Source: Collinsella sp. (GTDB lineage Bacteria > Actinomycetota > Coriobacteriia > Coriobacteriales > Coriobacteriaceae). Taken from it: a DNA stretch of 64,000 nucleotides. The position numbers were made by a program, and so were the translations under genes. Position 1 is the first letter of the stretch, and every line of letters begins with the position of its first letter. The stretch is taken from NCBI GenBank assembly GCA_019419525.1, contig DXZU01000026.1, positions 12,952-76,951 on the forward strand, read 5' to 3'. The notes beneath the pieces were generated by a model. It was not told the origin of the DNA. It did no database searches and saw only the letters and a program-made list of their open reading frames with translations. Shown here piece by piece: positions 1 to 8,119 of the stretch.

Positions 1-1192
1 AGATTGAATAAAGAAGAACAAATGCGTAGACAAGATGTTGATAAGGAAAAAATCCATTTAATAGCAACGGAAATAAAATGAAAACGGTGAGGAGTACGGC
101 TGCACCCTTATTTAAAGAAGCGAACAACGAATGAAATAAAGTACATAAGCATGCAAGATACAGGCAAAGACCAGTTAGGCCAAATCCATACAGCAACATT
201 ACCAAGTCGTCATGAGCCCAAATAGAAAGACTGAGCGCACGTTTATTGAGCTCATAGATTGTTGAAAAAGCGTTTCCAAAAGCTATGCCCATTGAACCAG
301 AATTAGCCCATGCCAGGATATCTGTGAGCCAAATTTCGTTTCTACCATTAGTAATTGCGGATAGCAGCGAGTCTGCGTATTTATTTCCGCTAGCAAACTC
401 AATTTTATTAGCCATTCCAGACTTCAGAAATACGGCCTCTCCAAAAAATAAAACAAGGAGTAGCAAGGCAGCTTTAGTCCATTTGTAAGCAAATAGATTT
501 TGAATGAGTAGCAGCAAACAAATAAGAACTGGCACAAGAAACGTTCGGGCGCCAGTCTCCAGCGTCGCATATATGATGACAAGCGAGCACCCGCAATATA
601 CAGCCTTAGATCCATTAGTCCGAACGAGAAAAATAATAAGGACAAGCAAAAGAGTACATATAGACGCAAGAGTGTGTTCTGTATTGCATAGCCCCTTAAA
701 GTAGGGGGCTTCTCCCCATGCGACAACATAACCAGTGCCAGTTGCAAGTAGTAAAAGAAGAAACATAGATGAAAAGATTACGACAACAGATATATAAGTT
801 CGATATTGGAGCAATGCTTCTAAAATAGATGTTCGAAACCTAGGCGAACATATAAGGGAGATCATCAACATTGTGCTTGCGAGATACACCAAGTCGTTTA
901 GCTCCTGAGAAGCGCTTATCATAACAAGAGTTGAATGGAGTGACAGAAGAACGAAGCAGAGCAGGCCCAAATAGGACAGATGTGATCTGCGAGTTGAAAC
1001 CCATTCAAATATAAGTAGAACTACAAGAGCGAATCCAAGAATCTTATTAATAGGAATAGAGCCAAGAGCACCTTGAAGTAAGGTAGTCACAATATACGTT
1101 GCAACAATCAATACAATTGGTCTAGCCGCCATTCCTGTTTCGGAGACGATATTTTGATCGGCGGCATTTAGGGCCTTTGCCATTGAAATCAA
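1..1192 (-). CDS. O-antigen/capsule repeat-unit polymerase-like membrane protein (partial)
   Basis: This is an open frame of about 397 codons that leaves the window at its left edge, so the C-terminus is missing. Translation gives a string of hydrophobic segments (for example around IVLIVATYIVTT and LICLLLLIQNLFAY) with short polar loops, the pattern of Wzy-type polymerases that join lipid-linked repeat units outside the membrane. I see no family-diagnostic motif, so an O-antigen ligase or another polytopic polysaccharide protein is possible. The likely start is TTG at 1192: it overlaps the TGA of the upstream glycosyltransferase as TTGA and has GGGAG about 8 bases before it. An ATG nine bases further in (1183) is badly spaced. 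The gene is clearly AT-richer than capE and capF upstream, as is common for polymerase genes in surface polysaccharide loci. Confidence 0.7.
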   Translation of the reverse strand, partial: MISMAKALNAADQNIVSETGMAARPIVLIVATYIVTTLLQGALGSIPINKILGFALVVLLIFEWVSTRRSHLSYLGLLCFVLLSLHSTLVMISASQELNDLVYLASTMLMISLICSPRFRTSILEALLQYRTYISVVVIFSSMFLLLLLATGTGYVVAWGEAPYFKGLCNTEHTLASICTLLLVLIIFLVRTNGSKAVYCGCSLVIIYATLETGARTFLVPVLICLLLLIQNLFAYKWTKAALLLLVLFFGEAVFLKSGMANKIEFASGNKYADSLLSAITNGRNEIWLTDILAWANSGSMGIAFGNAFSTIYELNKRALSLSIWAHDDLVMLLYGFGLTGLCLYLACLCTLFHSLFASLNKGAAVLLTVFILFPLLLNGFFPYQHLVYAFVLLYSI

Positions 1193-2256
1193 GCTATCAA
1201 CTCCCTATATAGAGCGAATAGTGTTTGAAGATACGCCTGAAATGAGTAGCATTCACGCACCTTGTTATATATACGGCTTCCCGCAACCGATATCGCTTCT
1301 GGATTTGACAGCACATTCACGAGCGTGTTCGCAAGCATTTGAGTGTCCTGGGCATTTACTAGCCAACCTGAGTCTCCATTATCGATAATCTCGGAGATTG
1401 ACCCGACTGATGATGCGATAGAAGGGATCCCATAAGCTGAAGCCTCAAGAAGCGAAAATGGCATTGCCTCGTGATGAGAAGGCAGTACGTTTAGAAGATA
1501 TTTCGAAAAGAACTTACGATTGGGCTCTACGATGCCGCGATATTTAACACGATGAGAAAGATTTCGTTTTTCAATTTCAACTTGAACCTTGATGTGATCC
1601 CTACCGCACAGCTCGAAAATTAGTTCTGGGTCAAGCTTGTCATCGATCAGAACGAGCGCATCCAGTTAATCCAAGACGCCCTTGTCCTTAGAGATATTTC
1701 CCAGAAATAAAACTCTAGTGCGGCCCGGCGTGTATAAATTCTCATCTGGACAAGAAACGGCATTGGGAAGAATTAATACACGCTCACTTGGATAATCCAA
1801 TTTTTGGAACAAGGGGTTCAGATATGTTCCTAGGGCAATGATGCGATCTGATTTTAATAGCGACCAATCTATCAGCTTTTTCATATGACTTGAGGACCGA
1901 GATCTAATCTTTGCCAAGTCACAGTGAATGTGAAGTACGACAGACTGTCGATATCTTATAGCTAGGAATATGATAACGCACGACCTGATCACGCTCGCAT
2001 TATCAGCCATGTGTATATGAACAATTCCTTCGCCGGTTGAAAAGCGTTTTCGGGCCTTTAAGAGCGCGCTTACAAAACAACGGATCTTTTGAAGGGCATT
2101 TCCCTGATTGGTCGTTATTAAATAGCAAAAATCAACTTGCTCGGATCTATCTAGCTCAAAAGAAAGCATGCGCGTTAGCGTACTAATGCCTCCTAAACAG
2201 CTCGGATCAACACCAAACATACTTAAGGTGCCAAACTCCGTCTTATTCCTAGTCAT
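1189..2256 (-). pseudogene. Group 1 (GT4-type) glycosyltransferase interrupted by an in-frame TAA
   Basis: Read through, this frame encodes about 355 residues with GT4 features: an N-terminal glycine motif (SCLGGISTLT), a central junction (VLILPNAV then RVLFLGNISKDKGVLD), and the C-terminal donor-binding E-x7-E region (EAMPFSLLEASAYGIPSIAS). A TAA at 1666-1668 follows GVLD, and the same frame continues with LDALVLIDDKLDPELIF. One base change, for example TTA (Leu) to TAA, explains it; no frameshift is needed. The product would stop at about residue 196 and lack the nucleotide-sugar-binding domain. ATG 2256 is the likely start, with GGGAG 8 bases upstream, and overlaps the end of the acyltransferase gene. 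The acceptor sugar is unknown. A sequencing error or stop-codon readthrough remains possible. Confidence 0.8.
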
Positions 2257-2776
2257 CAAATCGTCTCCCGATTAGACGTGCGGGAACCCCCCCCCAAATG
2301 CAATTTTCTTCATAAGGGCTACGAACGACGAGCGCACCAGCAGCAATTACTGTTCCATCGGGAATATGCACACCTTTTAAAATCGTAACGTTTGCCCCAA
2401 TCCAAACATCGTTACCAACAACAATGTCTTGGTCATTACTGGGTAATTTTTCAGTTGGCCTTACAGCTCGCATAGGCTTGTCTTTGACATCAGTGCGATG
2501 ATCACCAGAGATTAGAGTTATATGTGGGCCAAACATAACATCGTTACCGATAATTACTTCTGCGCCCGTTGTCCAAATTCTTGTATCGGGCCCAAATGAC
2601 ACATCATTACCGACTGAAATGTTCTCCAAGCCTTGCAAATCGCAACGCTTTCCAAGCGAGAAACCCTTTCCGCACCGTGCAAAAGACCGTTTAACGAGGG
2701 GCTGAACTATAGCTTTACGAGGAAGCGCTTTCACACTGCGGCCAAAACATAGAAGCGACCGCGAAAAAGAGCCCAT
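2249..2776 (-). CDS. Left-handed beta-helix acyltransferase (WcaF/maltose O-acetyltransferase type)
   Basis: This 175-residue protein carries imperfect hexapeptide repeats with isoleucine, leucine or valine at every sixth position, such as VGNDVSFGPDTRI, IGNDVMFGPHITLI and VGNDVWIGANVTILKGV. They fold as a left-handed beta-helix and form trimers. The conserved loop histidine is in ISGDHRTD. The family transfers acetyl groups from acetyl-CoA to sugar hydroxyls. In this locus it probably O-acetylates the repeat unit or an intermediate, which is inference from context. ATG 2776 lies five bases after the capF stop, and GAGGAGG at the end of capF serves as ribosome-binding site. Its 3' end overlaps the next glycosyltransferase gene. 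The low-GC composition contrasts with capF. Confidence 0.85.
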   Translation of the reverse strand: MGSFSRSLLCFGRSVKALPRKAIVQPLVKRSFARCGKGFSLGKRCDLQGLENISVGNDVSFGPDTRIWTTGAEVIIGNDVMFGPHITLISGDHRTDVKDKPMRAVRPTEKLPSNDQDIVVGNDVWIGANVTILKGVHIPDGTVIAAGALVVRSPYEENCIWGGVPARLIGRRFDD

Positions 2777-2780
2777 GCGG

Positions 2781-3998
2781 CTAGACCTCCTCGTAGTAGG
2801 TGTCGGGGTTCTCGGGGTCGAAGGGCTCGTTGGCCCACATGACCGTCACGAGGTCCTCGGTGTCGGACAGGTTGGTTATGGAGTGCGTGTAGCCCGGGAT
2901 CATCTCCACGGCGCGCATGTCAGACCCAGAAACTATATACTCGTCGACGGGGAACGGGTTCCCCTCGGCATCCTCCCCTACTTTCCTCAGCTTGATCGAC
3001 GCGGTGCCGGAGACCACCAGGAACCTCTCCCACTTGCTCATGTGCCAGTGGTTGCCCTTGGTGATGCCGGGCTTGCTCACGTTGACGGAGACCTGGCCGC
3101 GCTCGGGCGTGCGCAGGAACTCGGTGAACGAGCCTCGGTCGTCGGTGTTGGGCTTCAGGCTATAGGCGAAGTGCCCCGGCTCGTAGTAGGACAGGAACGT
3201 GCTCCACAGCTTCTTGGAGAAGGAGCCCTCCGTCAGGTCGGGCACCGAGAGAGTCTCGCGGCTGTCGCGGAAGCAGTCGAGAAGGTAGACGATCTCGCCT
3301 AGCGACTTGACGTCAGTTTCCGGAACGTAGCAGAACTCGTCGCCCTCTACCCTCTCGAGTCCCTCGTAGCCGCAGCGGTGCTCCCCGCCGAGCAGCGCGC
3401 CCAGCATCTCGCCGACCAGGTCGTCGATGTAGAGGAGCTCCAGCTCCACCGTGGGGTCGTTCACGGTGTAGGGGCGGCCGTTGGCGATGGCGTCGCAGAA
3501 GGTCGCCACGGCGGAATTGTAGCGCGGGCGGCACCACTTGCCGTAGAGGTTGGGGAAGCGGTAGATGAGCACGGGGGCGCCGGTGCGCTCCGAGTACTCG
3601 CGGAACAGCCCCTCCCCCGCCAGCTTCGACTCGCCGTAGACCGAGCCCTCGAAGCGGCCCGACAGGCTCGCCTGCGCGGAGCTGGAGAGCATCACGGGGC
3701 AACTGTTGCCGTGGCGCTCCAAGGTGTCCAGCAGCGTCGAGGCGAACCCGAAGTTGCCCTCCATGAACTCGGACTGGTCCTCGGGGCGGTTGACGCCGGC
3801 CAGGTTGAAGACGAAGTCGGCGCGGGAGCAGTAGTCCTCCAGCTCCCCGGGAGTCGAGTCGATGTCGTAATCCATGACCTCGAGGGGAAGGAGTTGCTGG
3901 TATTTGGCGCGGCGGTCCTTGCCGTCGCGGACGTTCTTCAGCGCGCAGCAGAGGTTCCTGCCCACGAAGCCCCTCGCGCCGGTGACGAGGACGCGCAC
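2781..3998 (-). CDS. capF: UDP-2-acetamido-2,6-dideoxyhexulose reductase, CapF/WbjC type
   Basis: The 405-residue protein has the two-domain CapF layout. An N-terminal short-chain dehydrogenase/reductase domain has the NAD(P)-binding VTGARGFVGRNL at residues 4-15 and YGESK near 120. A C-terminal cupin domain from about residue 285 carries the metal-site histidines in GNHWHMSKWE. Characterised homologues epimerise and reduce the 4-keto product of CapE to UDP-2-acetamido-2,6-dideoxy-L-talose, an intermediate to UDP-N-acetyl-L-fucosamine. The start is GTG at 3998, one base after the capE stop, so translation is coupled. The third enzyme, the 2-epimerase CapG/WbjD, is not in this window and may lie beyond the left edge. 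GC content is much higher than in the genes downstream. Confidence 0.92.
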   Translation of the reverse strand: MRVLVTGARGFVGRNLCCALKNVRDGKDRRAKYQQLLPLEVMDYDIDSTPGELEDYCSRADFVFNLAGVNRPEDQSEFMEGNFGFASTLLDTLERHGNSCPVMLSSSAQASLSGRFEGSVYGESKLAGEGLFREYSERTGAPVLIYRFPNLYGKWCRPRYNSAVATFCDAIANGRPYTVNDPTVELELLYIDDLVGEMLGALLGGEHRCGYEGLERVEGDEFCYVPETDVKSLGEIVYLLDCFRDSRETLSVPDLTEGSFSKKLWSTFLSYYEPGHFAYSLKPNTDDRGSFTEFLRTPERGQVSVNVSKPGITKGNHWHMSKWERFLVVSGTASIKLRKVGEDAEGNPFPVDEYIVSGSDMRAVEMIPGYTHSITNLSDTEDLVTVMWANEPFDPENPDTYYEEV

Positions 3999-3999
3999 C

Positions 4000-5058
4000 C
4001 TACTGCACCGCCTCGTGCTCGCGGCCCTCGAGTGCCAGCTGCACGTACTCGGCGGTCTTGATCTTGGCGATGGTGCCCTCCACGTCGAGCCTCTCGGTGT
4101 TGTGGGAGGTGTAGGACTCGTCTGCCTGGGTCTCCACCTCGCCGTCCACGACGAACTTGTCGTAGTTCAGGTCGCGCGAGTCGCAGGCCACGCGGTAGTA
4201 GCCGCCCATGTCCTCGGCGCGCAGGCGCTCCTCGCGGGTCATGAGGGTCTCGAAGAGCTTCTCGCCGTGGCGGGTGCCGATCACCTGGGTGCCCACCCGG
4301 CCGAAGACCTCCTGCACGGCCTCGGCGAGGTCGCCGATGGTGGAGGCCGGCGCCTTCTGGATGAACAGGTCGCCGGGGTTGGCGTGCTCGAAGGCGAACT
4401 GCACCAGGTCCACGGCCTCGTCCAGGTTCATGAGGAAGCGTGTCATGTTGGGGTCGGTGACCGTGAGCGGCTCGCCCTTGCGGATGCGGTCGATGAACAG
4501 CGGGATGACGCTGCCGCGCGAGCACATGACGTTGCCGTAGCGGGTGCAGCAGATGGTGGTGCGGCCGGCGCCGTTGCGGGCGTTGGCGTAGATGATGGAC
4601 TCCATCATGGCCTTGGACTTGCCCATGGCGTTGATGGGGTAGGCCGCCTTGTCGGTGGACAGGCACACGACGCGGTCGACGCCCTCCTCGATCGCGGCGT
4701 GCAGGACGTTGTCCGTGCCGATGACGTTGGTGCGGACGGCCTCCATGGGGAAGAACTCGCAGGAGGGAACCTGCTTGAGGGCGGCGGCATGGAAGATGTA
4801 GTCCACGCCGTGCATGGCGTCGCGCACGCTCTGGGCGTTGCGGACGTCGCCGATGAAGAAGCGGACCTTGGAGGCGAGCTCGGGCGACTTCTCCTGCAGG
4901 CGGTGGCGCATGTCGTCCTGCTTCTTCTCGTCGCGCGAGAAGATGCGGATCTCGGCCAGGTCGGTGTTCATGAAGTGCTTGAGCACGGTGTTGCCGAACG
5001 AGCCGGTGCCTCCCGTGATCATCAGGGTCTTGTCTTTGAATGCGGTCGTGGATTTCAT
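4000..5058 (-). CDS. capE: UDP-N-acetylglucosamine 4,6-dehydratase/5-epimerase, CapE/WbjB/FnlA type
   Basis: This 352-residue member of the extended SDR family performs the first committed step to UDP-L-FucNAc, converting UDP-GlcNAc to a 4-keto-6-deoxy sugar with C5 inversion. The Rossmann motif GGTGSFGNTVL lies at residues 16-26. The inverting-dehydratase signature STDKAAYPINAMGKSKAM near 135 replaces the usual Tyr-x3-Lys with the Met/Lys arrangement of FlaA1 and CapE. The length matches the family. ATG 5058 directly follows the TAG of the upstream transferase gene, and capF begins one base after its stop, so these genes form one operon. GC content is high compared with the neighbouring transferase and acyltransferase genes. 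Confidence 0.93.
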   Translation of the reverse strand: MKSTTAFKDKTLMITGGTGSFGNTVLKHFMNTDLAEIRIFSRDEKKQDDMRHRLQEKSPELASKVRFFIGDVRNAQSVRDAMHGVDYIFHAAALKQVPSCEFFPMEAVRTNVIGTDNVLHAAIEEGVDRVVCLSTDKAAYPINAMGKSKAMMESIIYANARNGAGRTTICCTRYGNVMCSRGSVIPLFIDRIRKGEPLTVTDPNMTRFLMNLDEAVDLVQFAFEHANPGDLFIQKAPASTIGDLAEAVQEVFGRVGTQVIGTRHGEKLFETLMTREERLRAEDMGGYYRVACDSRDLNYDKFVVDGEVETQADESYTSHNTERLDVEGTIAKIKTAEYVQLALEGREHEAVQ

Positions 5059-5835
5059 CTACTTGCCTTCCTTGCGTTTTGCGCCAGTGAACTGGTAAAA
5101 GAGAAACTTAGTGTTAGTAATGAGGTATCGCTTGAAAAGCCGTTTCGGCTCTTGGATAAGTCTGTATAGCCATTCGAGGCTCAAGTCCTGCATCCAGATC
5201 GGTGCCTCCGGCACCACTCCGGCGAGGACATTGAAGGCTCCCCCGACACCGATCATTATTGGCTGGGGGCCACCTTTAAGCTCATGCATGAGGACTTCCT
5301 GGCGAGGCGCACCCAGCGCAATCCATGCGAAGTCTGCACCCGAATCAGCGATACGTCGCGAAAGGTCTCGCTTCTCGCTGTCGGAGAGCGGTCGGAAAAC
5401 CGAAGGCTCCATGCCAGCTATTTCTAGGCCCGGATATTCCTTTTGAAGTGAATTCTTGAGAGCGTCGAGATTCTTCTGCTCGTTACCGTAGAAGTAATGG
5501 CTCCATCCCTGCTGCAAGGAAATGCTGAAAATCTCTCGCATTAGATCGGGTCCAGTTACACGCCCCATTGACTCTATTGTTTTACGTCCAACAACAGATA
5601 AAGGCTTGCCGTCGGGAACGGACATGAGGGAGTCCGCTTGGCAGGCCCAATAGGAAGGGTCGTCATGAGCCATAACCGACGTGTGAGCATTGGATACGCA
5701 AATATACTCGCCATGTAGCTCATCTATATGGCGAGTGAGAAACTCGACGCACTCAGACATATTGGTTCCCGTGATCGGAACATCGATTACGGGAACACGC
5801 TTGAGCTCAACGAATTTTGAATAGTCCCGGAGCAT
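5059..5835 (-). CDS. WecG/TagA/CpsF-family glycosyltransferase (GT26)
   Basis: This is a 258-residue protein with the family core: a GMEPSVF segment near the middle, then the DFAWIALGAPRQEVLMHEL block and GVGGAFNVLAG further on. Family members transfer N-acetylmannosamine or ManNAcA to lipid-linked GlcNAc, usually as the second step of repeat-unit assembly. Its place directly after the priming transferase fits that role, although the sugar here is not known. ATG 5835 shares its A with the TAA of the priming transferase gene (TAATG); an upstream GTG at 5841 is less likely. The stop is immediately followed by the capE start. Composition is near 50 percent GC by eye, clearly lower than capE. Confidence 0.9.
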   Translation of the reverse strand: MLRDYSKFVELKRVPVIDVPITGTNMSECVEFLTRHIDELHGEYICVSNAHTSVMAHDDPSYWACQADSLMSVPDGKPLSVVGRKTIESMGRVTGPDLMREIFSISLQQGWSHYFYGNEQKNLDALKNSLQKEYPGLEIAGMEPSVFRPLSDSEKRDLSRRIADSGADFAWIALGAPRQEVLMHELKGGPQPIMIGVGGAFNVLAGVVPEAPIWMQDLSLEWLYRLIQEPKRLFKRYLITNTKFLFYQFTGAKRKEGK

Positions 5836-6596
5836 TAGCACGCACCCTTACCGGTGATGACCTCGATCACCGTGAGAGCGACGATCTTGAGGTCCGTAAC
5901 GGGACCGCGCTTGGCGATGTACTCCAGGTCGCGCTGAACCATCCCATCGAAACCCGTTGAGTTGCGCTCCGTCACCTGCCACCAGCCGGTGATCCCAGGC
6001 TTAACGGCCAGGCGCTGCAGGTCGTACTCGGTATACTCCGCGACCTCGTTGGGCAGCGGCGGGCGCGGGCCGACGACGGACATCTGGCCCATGAACACGT
6101 TCAGGAACTGCGGGAACTCGTCGATGGAGTGCTTGCGGATGATCTTTCCAATCTTGGTGACGCGGGGGTCCTCCCTCATCTTGAACATGGCGCCGGCGAT
6201 CTCGTTCTGCTCCCTGAGCTCGGCGAGGCGCTCGTCGGCGTCCTTGTACATGGAGCGGAACTTCCACATGCGGAAGGTGGACAGGCTGCCGTCGCGGTGG
6301 GTCTGGCCCACGCGGATCTGGCTGTAGAACGGGTTGCCCTCGCTCTCCAGGCGGATAGCGGCGGCGAGCACCAGGCTCGGCACGGCGATGACGGCCAGCA
6401 CGCAGCCGCTGAACACGATGTCGAAGGCGCGCTTGACGGTGCGGTAGACCAGGCGCGTGCGGTCCCAGTCCTTGACGGCTTGCATGGCCTTGTAGCGCAT
6501 GCTCGCGCCGTCGCCGCTCATTGCCTGGGCAACAAGCGCGGCCCCCGCCGGCGCTCCTGTAGAATATTCAGTTTTATCTGACACTATTTCCTTCAA
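5835..6596 (-). CDS. Undecaprenyl-phosphate sugar-1-phosphate transferase (priming transferase, WcaJ/WbaP catalytic type)
   Basis: The protein has 253 residues with one hydrophobic segment near 60-85 and the bacterial sugar transferase domain after it. Visible signatures are KRAFDIVFSG, RMWKFRSMYKDAD, the DEFPQFLNVFMGQMSVVGPRPP block and KPGITGWWQV. It moves a sugar phosphate from a UDP-sugar to undecaprenyl phosphate on the inner face of the membrane, starting each repeat unit. It is a short form without the multi-span N-terminal region of full-length WbaP. It is the first enzyme gene after the NusG-like regulator, as often seen in capsule loci, and overlaps the next gene by one base. Which UDP-sugar it uses cannot be read from the sequence. 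Confidence 0.92.
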   Translation of the reverse strand: MKEIVSDKTEYSTGAPAGAALVAQAMSGDGASMRYKAMQAVKDWDRTRLVYRTVKRAFDIVFSGCVLAVIAVPSLVLAAAIRLESEGNPFYSQIRVGQTHRDGSLSTFRMWKFRSMYKDADERLAELREQNEIAGAMFKMREDPRVTKIGKIIRKHSIDEFPQFLNVFMGQMSVVGPRPPLPNEVAEYTEYDLQRLAVKPGITGWWQVTERNSTGFDGMVQRDLEYIAKRGPVTDLKIVALTVIEVITGKGAC

Positions 6597-6651
6597 ACCT
6601 ACGTCCCCATCCCCGGGGATCCTCCCTGTCCCGTTAAACAGTCGCCCGTAA

Positions 6652-7197
6652 TTAGGCGATCGCTTTTTTAAGGTTTCGCATTACGCGCTGCTCGGCTGAA
6701 AGCACCGCGAGGCCAACGCGAGTGGTTACGCGCCGGCCGCAAAGGTCGAGCTCCAAATAAGCAGTGCTCTTGCGTCTGTTAATGTTTTTGATAAGGCCCT
6801 CGTGGCCCAGCAGCGGACCTGCCGTCACTACGACCTGGTCGCCGTCTTTTAGGGCCTCGCTCATGGGCACTACGCGGTCTCCCCTATGCGTAAAACTGCC
6901 GATGAGCTGGACCTCTTCTTTTGCCAACGGCACAAACTGACCGTCCTGGGATAGCACCCGGGCAAAGTCGTCCATGCACAGCAGATACTGTTGCACGGTG
7001 CGGGGATCTGCCGTATCGCAGATGAGATAACCGGGAAAGAGCGGCTTGGTCGTGTTGACCCATTCGCCGTGAACTTTAATCTCGGTTTGAAATTGGGGAT
7101 AAAAGAGCTCCTGCATGGCACCTGTCGGTAGCACGTGCTCAATGCGCTCGCGCATTATGTCTTCGCGACCGTTAATGACCTGGATCACATACCACAC
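6652..7197 (-). CDS. NusG-family specialised transcription antiterminator (LoaP/RfaH/UpxY-like)
   Basis: The protein has about 181 residues. It has an N-terminal NGN domain opening with WYVIQVINGRED and containing PLFPGYLIC, and a C-terminal KOW region (DGDQVVVTAGPLLGHEGLI) near residues 120-140. Such NusG paralogues sit first in polysaccharide operons, ride with RNA polymerase and suppress termination across the long transcript. The start is probably GTG 7197: the run AAGGGGG ends 8 bases before it, whereas the GTGs at 7206 and 7203 overlap or touch that ribosome site. A gap of about 55 bases separates it from the priming transferase and contains the perfect palindrome ATCCCCGGGGAT at 6609-6620. 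A long folded element lies just upstream (7227-7300). Confidence 0.85.
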   Translation of the reverse strand: MWYVIQVINGREDIMRERIEHVLPTGAMQELFYPQFQTEIKVHGEWVNTTKPLFPGYLICDTADPRTVQQYLLCMDDFARVLSQDGQFVPLAKEEVQLIGSFTHRGDRVVPMSEALKDGDQVVVTAGPLLGHEGLIKNINRRKSTAYLELDLCGRRVTTRVGLAVLSAEQRVMRNLKKAIA

Positions 7198-7226
7198 GAG
7201 CACCACCCCCTTGCTGTCTTACGTGT

Positions 7227-7300
7227 GGCTCACGGGGTTTGGGTATGGCTTCGCCAGGGCGCTTAGTGCGCGAAGGCGCTCCATATTCAAACCCTGAGCC
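7227..7300 (-). promoter_or_regulatory. Long structured RNA element in the leader of the nusG-like gene
   Basis: Complementary arms at 7227-7248 and 7281-7300 would form a long stem in the minus-strand transcript: GGCUCA/UGAGCC, GGGUUUG/CAAACCC and UAUGG/CCAUA, broken by a small bulge and two A-C mismatches. An inner CUUCGC/GCGAAG stem caps it. It ends about 30 bases before the GTG start and leaves the ribosome site free. LoaP-type antiterminators are known to need an RNA hairpin in the operon leader, so this is a candidate recruitment or autoregulatory site. There is no U-run, so it is not a simple terminator. Confidence 0.6.
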
Positions 7301-7932
7301 CAGTTAGACAAGCACGTGGCTCTGCCCCACCGTGAACGGTATGTACAAATGCAGTTGCTAGAGACGCGGACGTGTATCGGAAAAAGACCGCATCCCCAGC
7401 TGGCTGCGTGCGAGCCAGTCAAGCGGGAACAAAACTAGACCGCACGCAAACAGCTGAAGACTGCTACGTTTTCGCAAGCGAACTTCTAGAATTTGCATCT
7501 CATAAATAAATCAACGCAAATTAAAAGAGCCGCATAACTTCTTTATTGGAGCTCGTGGTGTTTCTGGCACCGCCGTTACGACCGGATGCTGATCGACCCT
7601 GCGCTTTGTGGCTTGCTGAAGCCGCGAGCACAGTTGAACTCATGTACCGTTAGGTATCCTAGCACAAGCTGATAGCGAAACTGATTTGGGCAGTACTGGA
7701 CAACATTTCGTTCATTTAGTGTGTTCAAGGGGGCTGTTTGGAGATGTTGTTCACATTGATGCAGATTATTGAGCTACTGACGGTGATTAGGGGTGTTCCT
7801 GAAGCCCAAATGAAGCAGCGAGCTGCGCCGATGATCGCGTTCGTCTAACAAACTATGTACAGACATGGGAAATAAATTGTGCAACTTTTTGTTGGCGTGG
7901 TTGGTGTTTGTGGCGCGTGGTGTTTTGGTATG
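7301..7932. other. Non-coding interval between the polysaccharide operon and tRNA-Ala
   Basis: I see no convincing gene in this stretch of about 630 bases. Short frames on both strands have no recognisable motifs or ribosome sites. It is AT-rich around 7490-7550 and 7680-7760 and must contain the promoter and long leader of the minus-strand polysaccharide operon, but no clear -35/-10 pair stands out. Confidence 0.5.
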
Positions 7933-7963
7933 AAAAAAGGCCTTCGGGATTCCGAAGGCCTTT
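7933..7963 (-). terminator. Intrinsic terminator after tRNA-Ala
   Basis: A perfect 12-base-pair stem (7936-7947 with 7952-7963, AAAGGCCTTCGG) with a four-base loop is followed on the minus strand by a run of U. It starts 10 bases after the tRNA 3' end. Confidence 0.9.
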
Positions 7964-7973
7964 GCATTCACGA

Positions 7974-8049
7974 TGGTGGAGACGAGGGGAATCGAACCCC
8001 TGACCTCTTGACTGCCAGTCAAGCGCTCTCCCAGCTGAGCTACGCCCCC
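7974..8049 (-). tRNA. tRNA-Ala(GGC)
   Basis: The 76-base cloverleaf reads GGGGGCG for the acceptor 5' strand, a GCTC...GAGC D-arm, anticodon stem CTTGA/TCAAG with loop CTGGCAG (anticodon GGC, reading GCC), T-loop GGTTCGAATCC and an encoded 3' ACCA. The GGGGGCGTAGCTCAG start is typical of tRNA-Ala. Confidence 0.95.
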
Positions 8050-8119
8050 GTGACGTGGAGATACTATAGGGGAAGATGGCGCGGCGTGCAAGGGCTTTTT
8101 TGGGTCAGATTCTAAATGC

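Noticed and set aside
7219..8115. Small open frames between the nusG-like gene and thiN
   Set aside because: They overlap a folded leader, a tRNA and its terminator, and have no recognisable protein features.
8050..8119. Possible TPP riboswitch near the thiamine pyrophosphokinase gene
   Set aside because: No THI-box sequence is visible on either strand, and this interval is at the 3' end of the gene.
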